Shown here: positions 6,837 through 12,353 of the stretch, piece after piece
Position numbering within the stretch: position 1 is the stretch's first letter
Layout of the letters: every line of letters begins with the position of its first letter
Source: an uncultured Flavobacteriaceae bacterium
GTDB lineage: Bacteria > Bacteroidota > Bacteroidia > Flavobacteriales > Flavobacteriaceae
Assembly: GCA_938018045.1 (NCBI GenBank)
Contig: CALIIP010000015.1
Location: 1 to 12,353, forward strand
Length of the DNA stretch: 12,353 nucleotides
Direction of reading: 5' to 3'
Program-made: the position numbers and the translations under genes
The notes under the pieces: model-generated
What the model was told of the DNA's origin: nothing
Database searches by the model: none
The model's input: only the letters and a program-made list of their open reading frames with translations

Positions 6837-8126
6837 ATGAATCAAGATTCTTATAAACGAAACTACCATCCATTAATTCCACTGTTTTATTCAAAAGGAA
6901 TTTTAAGTAAACAACAAGTAGATAAAATTCCAAAACGGACTTTACAACATTGGAACAAAAACAAAAATCAACAGTATGACTTTGATAGTTGGGTAAAACC
7001 TTTTTCAAATCATTTAGAAGATATTCAAAAAACCTATGAACGTGTTCATCTTAAAAAGATGATGCAATTTATGGTTAAGGTGAGTGATGGCTATCAGAGT
7101 GTTCTAAATGAAATTACGGATAATAAAAAAGTTCTCAAAGAAAACGCAAAGCCAATTGTTAGGTCTATTGATAGCATTGTTTCATTATCAAAAATGAAAG
7201 TTAAACGTGCATGTAAATTTTATGGTGTTTCAAGTGATTGGTATTATCGAGAGAAACGGAAAATAAACTGTTCTCTAAATCTTTTTAATACATGTTTCAA
7301 GCAGCATCCAAATCAACTAACTTTTGATGAAACCATTGCAATTGAAAGAATCGTAAAAGACCCCAAACACTCTGGAAAGACAAAAGTTACGCTGTACTAT
7401 TATGCTTTACGTAATGATTTAGTTTCTTGCGGAAAATCTACATTTAATAAATATGCTAAAGCGCTAGGATATAAAAAACCAAAGAAGCCTAAAATCCCAA
7501 GAAGAGAAGGGGTAAAGGCAACTCGTATTTTTGAATGGCTACATGTAGATATTACATTAGTACCAACATTGGAAGGAGGGATGCAGAAAGTAGCGTTTGT
7601 AAAAGATAATTATTCTAAAGCTATTTTGCATTGGAGTTCTGTTTCGGAAAAAGCAAATAGTAAATTTATTACAAAACTATTTCAAGAAACATTTGAAAAG
7701 TTTGATTTAAACAATGTTAAAAAACATATCAATATTTTAACTGATGGCGGCTCGGAAAACAAAGGAGCGTTTACAACTTGGGTCAATCATTTTAATGCTC
7801 CACCAACTGTAAATAAAATTACTGCTCGGACTGTTGATTTTCCATTGTCTAATAGTATGGCTGAAAGCACGCACAGCATTTACAAAACAGAATTTTTAAA
7901 AGGACAGATTTCAAGAACGGTTAAAAGTCATTTAGAAAGTTTAGTGCGTTTTGTTGAATATTATAATCATGTAAGACATCCTTCTGATTTATATGGACTT
8001 ACTACAATGGAAGTAATAAATGGAAAAACTCCTGATAAAGATTATTTTAAAAATCAAATTGCTGAAGCAAAAATTAAGAGAGTTACTACCAATAGAGTAT
8101 TTAATGAATGTGCTTTTGTGAGGTAA
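6837..8126 (+). CDS. DDE (rve-domain) transposase, single ORF, IS3/IS481-like
   Basis: This 429-residue protein combines an N-terminal DNA-binding part with an integrase-core domain. Residues 22-42 (ILSKQQVDKIPKRTLQHWNK) and 120-140 (KVKRACKFYGVSSDWYYREK) look like helix-turn-helix segments; the second resembles the start of IS3 OrfB. The catalytic core (about 230-400) shows Asp238 in WLHVDIT, Asp303 in ILTDGGSENKG, and Glu343 in NSMAEST, the DDE triad for cut-and-join DNA transfer. IS3 elements usually split these parts over two frames, whereas here they are one frame. It is transcribed divergently from the pseudopilin operon and converges on the RHS unit. I could not find clear terminal inverted repeats or a target duplication, so the element's ends are not defined. 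The family assignment is approximate. Confidence 0.87.
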   Translation: MNQDSYKRNYHPLIPLFYSKGILSKQQVDKIPKRTLQHWNKNKNQQYDFDSWVKPFSNHLEDIQKTYERVHLKKMMQFMVKVSDGYQSVLNEITDNKKVLKENAKPIVRSIDSIVSLSKMKVKRACKFYGVSSDWYYREKRKINCSLNLFNTCFKQHPNQLTFDETIAIERIVKDPKHSGKTKVTLYYYALRNDLVSCGKSTFNKYAKALGYKKPKKPKIPRREGVKATRIFEWLHVDITLVPTLEGGMQKVAFVKDNYSKAILHWSSVSEKANSKFITKLFQETFEKFDLNNVKKHINILTDGGSENKGAFTTWVNHFNAPPTVNKITARTVDFPLSNSMAESTHSIYKTEFLKGQISRTVKSHLESLVRFVEYYNHVRHPSDLYGLTTMEVINGKTPDKDYFKNQIAEAKIKRVTTNRVFNECAFVR

Positions 8127-8233
8127 GTTCTATTTACTTTTAACAAAAATCATTCTTATTTTGTTGCTTTGCTATTTTGAAACCTGTTTTTTAGAATTAT
8201 CAATATCTATTTTATACTAAAATTAAATTTAAA

Positions 8234-8270
8234 CTAAAAAAGGCCTCTATATAACTTAAAATAGAAGCCT
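8234..8270 (-). terminator. Rho-independent terminator, minus strand
   Basis: The arms 8241-8250 and 8261-8270 pair over 10 bases (AGGCTTCTAT with ATAGAGGCCT on the minus strand, one U-G wobble) around a 10-base AT-rich loop, and are followed by TTTTTAG. On the plus strand the wobble becomes a mismatch. It would end the transcript of the RHS gene and its small downstream gene, and lies between that unit and the convergent transposase. Confidence 0.65.
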
Positions 8271-8285
8271 CTTCTTTGTTGATAC

Positions 8286-8313
8286 CAAAAACGCAAACAT
8301 TTGCGTAGTTTTG
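8286..8313 (-). terminator. Near-perfect palindrome, probable upstream tandem terminator
   Basis: The 7-base arms ACGCAAA (8291-8297) and TTTGCGT (8300-8306) flank a two-base centre, and outer CAAAA (8286-8290) can pair with TTTTG (8309-8313) across a two-base bulge. Read on the minus strand the inner hairpin is followed by TTTTTGG, so it could be a first terminator ahead of the one at 8234-8270. A palindrome this exact could also be a protein-binding site. Confidence 0.4.
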
Positions 8314-8367
8314 TTGTAGATTTAAATAGATGTTGCTCGATAATAAGCTCTATAACTATTTTAGGCA

Positions 8368-8829
8368 TTAAAATCTTCTTAATGCATCAATTGTTAAAGT
8401 TGAGTCTTGACAAGGTAAGTAATCAAACCAAAATTGTTGTACTTCTTGATAATATTTTTTCTGATTTTCAATATTATTAGTGATTTTTTTAGTGAAGCCT
8501 TTTTGTCTAATGAAAGCAATACCACCAGATACATTACAATCTTTAAAATTCATACTATCAATATAAACTCTATAATCATTTGATGGATTTAATAAATTTA
8601 GTTTGTTAACCCCATTTGTTTTATTTTTTAAAGCTATTGAAAAAATTAATTTATCCTCCTTTTCAAAAGCTACAGAATCAATTATATATGCAGAATTTAA
8701 AACTTCTAAAACTCCCGTATTACCATTCACTTCCAATACTTGATATTTTGTATAGTCACATCCTACACATGTCAAAAACATTATCAGTAAATAAAATGAC
8801 TTAATTCCCGTACTTTTTTGTAATATCAT
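8368..8829 (-). CDS. Small exported protein, candidate immunity protein
   Basis: This 153-residue protein starts MILQKSTGIKS, followed by the hydrophobic stretch FYLLIMFLTCVG and Cys24. That is a signal peptide with an imperfect lipobox (CVGC, where Cys replaces the usual Leu/Ala at -3), so it is exported and perhaps lipidated. The mature part (YQVLEVNGNTGVLEVLN onward) is beta-rich to about residue 90 and helical afterwards (NNIENQKKYYQEVQQFWF). I do not recognise the family. Its ATG lies 29 bases inside the end of the RHS gene. A later in-frame ATG at 8781 would leave only seven residues before the Cys, so the overlapping start is preferred. A small gene coupled to the 3' end of an RHS gene is the usual place for an immunity protein, and export would suit a toxin acting in the periplasm or membrane. 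That role is inferred from position only. Confidence 0.68.
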   Translation of the reverse strand: MILQKSTGIKSFYLLIMFLTCVGCDYTKYQVLEVNGNTGVLEVLNSAYIIDSVAFEKEDKLIFSIALKNKTNGVNKLNLLNPSNDYRVYIDSMNFKDCNVSGGIAFIRQKGFTKKITNNIENQKKYYQEVQQFWFDYLPCQDSTLTIDALRRF

Positions 8830-11800
8830 TTTGTTCTTTTTTTGCTTTATTAATACTTTCTTGTTTAGCTTTAATAACTTTATTTAAAAAGTCAGTAACG
8901 TAAGGAGAAGCTATAGTTCCTTTTGCATCGTTAAGGGATTTTGTAGCACTATTGAGTGATTTTGTATCGCCGGAGATTATATCTCCTAAAATGACATCAC
9001 GTCTGAATTTTGCTCCAATTACTTCTAATTTTGAAGATTTCTGACTATCAGATAAACTCCCACTTTCAAAAATATTTTTGACTTCTCCTCCATTTTGATT
9101 CCAAAGTTGTTTTGCATAAGCTTCACTTTTCTCTCCACCTATTTCGTGTGGAATATTATCTCGATTACCAAAGGCACTTGCTGCCATACCAACATATGAA
9201 GAATAAAATAAAGAATTTCCAACACCAGCTATATCACTTCTATGTTGTTGTTCGTGTCCAATTAGTCCAAACCAATATTCTTTACCTTTTGATGTATTTG
9301 TCGCTCCATATCCTTGTAAAGCACTATTGTACACTACTTGTTTACCAAGAGTTATTGCGGTTGCGTTATTTGGTACTGCTGCACCAGAAAACCAATGAGC
9401 TCTTGCATCTGTATGGGGTACCCAATTGGTGTTTGTTAATGATTTCCATGAATAACCAAAAGCGGCAGACATTAAAGTAACCATTGGGGAAGATAGATTA
9501 CCGTCATCTCCAATCATAAATTTTGGTTCTAACCCTTCAAGTTCTTGCGAGATTATAACTAGATTTCCACTAAAAACATAAGGAGACCATTGTGGAAAAT
9601 CTCTAGCTAATGGATCAAGAGCTACAAATCTTCCTAAAGCAGCATCATAATGTCTCCATTTAAATTCATGCATATTGTAACCAAGTTCTTTTGAGACTTC
9701 TTGTCCTTGATACGTTTTAAAATTATTTTCTGTTCCGTTAATTACGTTATTGTACCCTTTATGTTCTAATCCAAAAGGATAATAGTTGTTTTCCTCTACT
9801 ATTTCATTTGTATTCGGATTAGAACTAACAAGAATACTTCCATTTCCATTTTTATCAGAGTAAGATAAACGGATATTTCCTAAGTGGTCTTTGTATTGAT
9901 ATACATAATCATATCCGCCACCAGTTTTAGGTTCTACATACCCTTCTGCATGATTAAAGAATTTTAATATTGTAGTATATGCATTTTGATTGTAAATATA
10001 GTTTCCCGCATATAAAGTTGTATTAGTAGATGTTGTATTGTCATTCACCCATTTACTTAATTTGACTCCTGTCGCATCATACGTATAATGTATACTATTA
10101 ATAGGATTATTACCAACCTTAGCAAACGTTACTTGAGTAGGTAGATTCAAATGATTGTATTGAATATCTGTAATACCTTTATTAGCATCGATTTTCATAT
10201 TTCCATTAACGTCATAGGTATATTCTTCTGCAATATTAGCCCCATTTTTAAATCCATACATACTACTCTCTCCTTCATCTACTTTCTTTAGTTGATTGCC
10301 ATCATAAGTATATGTCAAATCATCCATCGTTCCATAAGCGGTTACAACTCCTGATCCATTAATTGCAGTATGTCCTTCTCTTTTTAAGGCTGTAATATTT
10401 CCATTTTTATCATAATCAACCAAATCAAGATTATAATGTGATGTGTTGTCAATACCAGTTTTAATACGATTTAAAGCATCATAAGTATAAGTATATGTTT
10501 TGACACTTGAGTCAGCATTTAAAGTGTTCCAACTTGTTTGTGAGATATTTCCATTGTACAATGCAACTCCTCCAGAAGTTGGGTCGTTGTATTTTAATGA
10601 AAAATTAAATAAATCATTATCATTGTTTGTATCTTGATTTATATCTTTTAACCATCCTCGGATGTTGTAGTTGTAATCAATTGTTTGCAATCTATTTTGA
10701 GTTATTTTACCTCCAACTCCTTTATTCTCTAACTGTCCTAAATCATCATATGAATTTTCAGCGATTACTTCTTCATTTCCATCAATAGTTTGAGTTTGCT
10801 TGGTTACTCTACCTGTATTGTCGTATGTAAATTTATCAATACTTGTAATAGTCGAGTTTCCTGTTTTGGTGTGTTCACTTGTTGTTTCTTCAACTTGTCC
10901 AACAAAATTTAATTTACTCTTCATTTTATCAGTCGAATCAAAATAAGCATTATAACTATATGAATAAATAGGCCTAGATTTGATGTCATAATAACTAACA
11001 GATGTAATCCATTTTACAGGGGAAGTATCTAACACTCTTACTTTAGAACCTGTAGGCAATCCTTTTACATTAGTTGTCGGTGTGATACTATAAGCTGTTT
11101 CTGAATTACCACTAACTTTATCAAAGGTGTAATCATCATAATAGTTTATTGAATATATCTGAGATATATTAGTTGGGTATGCTCCATTGCTATAGTAAAT
11201 AGTAGTCCCAGCAATCGTAGAAGGAGAACTGTTTTTAGTTACATGTTGAGAACTAATTCCATTTACGGTGTTTTGTAAAGACGTTCTTGAATTACTATTA
11301 TTAAAGACTCCTGTATATGCAACTCTCCCAAAAGCATCATATTTTGTAAACAACCATTTATTGGTTAATCGAAGTAATGCATCTTGAGTAATCACTGGTT
11401 GGTCAAGTGTATTATATACAATATACTCCCAACCCTTTGCAGGAATTTTCTTTTCTACCAATCGATTTCTCTTGTCGTATTTATATTGATAGCAAAGATC
11501 ATCTAACGTATTGGTGTTTAAAGTGTAAGTTGCTGAACCCGTCTGTGAAGTTAATACATAAGAATTGGTTTTTTGTATGTTAGAAATTGGGAAAGCACCT
11601 CCTTGATTTGTAATGTTTATCTTATCGTTGACTATAGAAAAAGTATAGCCTTTACGTTTAGAAGCATCTTTAATATAAAATAAAAGATTATCAGACAACT
11701 CCTCTGCATTAGGAAGGGTTATTACATCTCCTGTAGTTAACAATCCTGTTAAATTAGTGAAGTTGAAATCTATACTATATTCATGTCCATTGCCTGTTTC

Positions 11801-12353
11801 AATAATCCCTACAGTAAGTTGACCTGCACCAGAAAGTCCAAAGTCTGAAGGCGTGAAAGTTGTTTGCTCTAAGTTATAAAAGAATCCTGTAATGGTCTCG
11901 TCAAACATCGAATCTACTGCCAATGGAGGAATCACATATGTTAAATTACCAAAATCATCATATACATAGTGAGTGTCATGTGCTACAGAAGAATCATATG
12001 TCCTCTTTAAAACTACACGCCCTTGCTTGTCCTTAAATTCTTCTGTTGTATGATCTTTTCCTGAAGTCCAGTTTTCATCCTTTACAATACTTTTGTACAA
12101 TTCATTTTCGGCATAATAATCATCTGAAACCAAAGATGGATTCTCTGAATTCCCTCCAACAAAAACAACCTTTAGGCGTTTTACTTCATAAGTGGCATTG
12201 GTACCATAACCAAATTTAATGGTATTGTTATTTGCTAATTTCCAAGCTTCTCCAGGTGCAGCTTGCTCTAAAACTCTACTTAATGGAGAGTTTTCAATAA
12301 GTTTTTCTGAATATGGGTTTGGAGTATTGGTTCCCCATTCACTTGGAAATTTA
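8801..12353 (-). CDS. RHS/YD-repeat polymorphic toxin with HExxH C-terminal domain (partial, N-terminus beyond right edge)
   Basis: The frame is open from the right edge (first full codon ends at 12352) to the TAA at 8801, 1183 residues visible. A TTG at 12133 is an internal codon, not the start. The edge sequence (ENSPLSRVLEQAAPGEAWK) matches the N-terminal region common in Bacteroidota RHS proteins (DUF6443-like). YD repeats follow, such as YDDFGNLTYV, YDKRNRLVEKK, YDNTGRVTKQ, YTYDALNRIK and YDVNGNMK. They lead to the RHS core, YQYKDHLGNIRLSYSD (about 9857-9902) and HYDAALGRFVALDPLARD, ending near GLEPK at about 9530. RHS repeats build a shell around a C-terminal toxin. The roughly 240-residue tail carries GLIGHEQQHRSD (HExxH at 9242-9256), followed by HEIGGEKSEAYA, which offers a third zinc ligand, so it is probably a zinc metallopeptidase. 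A stretch of about 135 residues interrupts the first YD repeats (about 11509-11914). Delivery signals lie outside the window. Confidence 0.9.
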   Translation of the reverse strand, partial: KFPSEWGTNTPNPYSEKLIENSPLSRVLEQAAPGEAWKLANNNTIKFGYGTNATYEVKRLKVVFVGGNSENPSLVSDDYYAENELYKSIVKDENWTSGKDHTTEEFKDKQGRVVLKRTYDSSVAHDTHYVYDDFGNLTYVIPPLAVDSMFDETITGFFYNLEQTTFTPSDFGLSGAGQLTVGIIETGNGHEYSIDFNFTNLTGLLTTGDVITLPNAEELSDNLLFYIKDASKRKGYTFSIVNDKINITNQGGAFPISNIQKTNSYVLTSQTGSATYTLNTNTLDDLCYQYKYDKRNRLVEKKIPAKGWEYIVYNTLDQPVITQDALLRLTNKWLFTKYDAFGRVAYTGVFNNSNSRTSLQNTVNGISSQHVTKNSSPSTIAGTTIYYSNGAYPTNISQIYSINYYDDYTFDKVSGNSETAYSITPTTNVKGLPTGSKVRVLDTSPVKWITSVSYYDIKSRPIYSYSYNAYFDSTDKMKSKLNFVGQVEETTSEHTKTGNSTITSIDKFTYDNTGRVTKQTQTIDGNEEVIAENSYDDLGQLENKGVGGKITQNRLQTIDYNYNIRGWLKDINQDTNNDNDLFNFSLKYNDPTSGGVALYNGNISQTSWNTLNADSSVKTYTYTYDALNRIKTGIDNTSHYNLDLVDYDKNGNITALKREGHTAINGSGVVTAYGTMDDLTYTYDGNQLKKVDEGESSMYGFKNGANIAEEYTYDVNGNMKIDANKGITDIQYNHLNLPTQVTFAKVGNNPINSIHYTYDATGVKLSKWVNDNTTSTNTTLYAGNYIYNQNAYTTILKFFNHAEGYVEPKTGGGYDYVYQYKDHLGNIRLSYSDKNGNGSILVSSNPNTNEIVEENNYYPFGLEHKGYNNVINGTENNFKTYQGQEVSKELGYNMHEFKWRHYDAALGRFVALDPLARDFPQWSPYVFSGNLVIISQELEGLEPKFMIGDDGNLSSPMVTLMSAAFGYSWKSLTNTNWVPHTDARAHWFSGAAVPNNATAITLGKQVVYNSALQGYGATNTSKGKEYWFGLIGHEQQHRSDIAGVGNSLFYSSYVGMAASAFGNRDNIPHEIGGEKSEAYAKQLWNQNGGEVKNIFESGSLSDSQKSSKLEVIGAKFRRDVILGDIISGDTKSLNSATKSLNDAKGTIASPYVTDFLNKVIKAKQESINKAKKEQNDITKKYGN

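Noticed and set aside
8142..8165. AACAAAA/TTTTGTT hairpin after the transposase as its terminator
   Set aside because: The stem is almost all A/T and is followed by GCTTTGC instead of a T-run, so it is unlikely to terminate transcription.
6761..8225. Terminal inverted repeats around the transposase
   Set aside because: The only resemblance found (TAATTTTGGT upstream against TAATTTTAGT in reverse downstream) is short and AT-rich, as expected by chance here.
8616..8804. 62-codon plus-strand frame
   Set aside because: It is antisense to the small exported protein and has no recognisable features.
9112..9480. 122-codon plus-strand frame
   Set aside because: It is antisense to the metallopeptidase tail of the RHS protein. 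The composition (His, Leu and Tyr rich) is typical of a mirrored frame.
1..12353. CRISPR array, rRNA or intact tRNA gene
   Set aside because: No regularly spaced repeats and no rRNA or full cloverleaf sequences were seen. Only the tRNA-Ser tail at 825-835 was found.

Overview
The window looks like an AT-rich chromosomal segment from a member of the Bacteroidota, most likely a marine-type flavobacterium. Signs of this are the TTG-N20-TANNTTTG type promoter, few Shine-Dalgarno sites, a Bacteroidota-style tyrosine recombinase, a large RHS/YD-repeat protein with the N-terminal and core sequences typical of flavobacteria, and pseudopilins whose leader ends in Ala or Ser instead of Gly. The species cannot be named from the sequence alone.

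Layout from left to right. (1) At 1-683 (minus) is a secreted MORN-repeat protein that runs to the left edge. It does not appear as a closed reading frame because its stop lies at or beyond the edge. (2) At 684-1009 is a gene-free stretch. It holds a strong minus-strand terminator and an 11-base fragment that looks like the 3' end of a tRNA-Ser gene, a likely attachment site. (3) At 1010-2278 (plus) is a complete tyrosine site-specific recombinase starting at TTG. (4) At 2318-6729 (minus) is a tightly packed seven-gene operon for a type II secretion / type IV pilus-like apparatus. In transcription order it encodes a small exported protein, a small Fn3-like lipoprotein, a PilP/GspC-like protein with a DPF motif, a large pseudopilin-like protein with a beta-solenoid-like body, two minor pseudopilins, and a GspF/PilC inner-membrane platform protein. 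The secretin, the ATPase and the prepilin peptidase are not in the window. (5) At 6837-8126 (plus) is a single-ORF DDE (rve) transposase with its own promoter. (6) At 8234-8313 are two minus-strand hairpins that look like tandem terminators. (7) At 8368-8829 (minus) is a small exported protein whose start overlaps the end of the gene before it. (8) From 8801 to the right edge (minus) is a large RHS protein whose variable C-terminal tail carries an HExxH zinc-metallopeptidase motif.

How the parts relate. The integrase beside a tRNA fragment suggests that the left end of an integrated element lies near 835, with the chromosome (MORN gene) to its left. The pseudopilin operon is bracketed by an integrase and a transposase and lacks its expected partners, so it is either mobile cargo or a split remnant of a larger locus. 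The RHS protein and the small gene overlapping its 3' end have the layout of a polymorphic toxin and its immunity protein. The exported nature of the small protein suggests that the target compartment is the periplasm or the membrane. The points most worth following are the metallopeptidase toxin with its immunity candidate, the incomplete pseudopilin operon with two unrecognised leading genes, and the tRNA-Ser attachment site.
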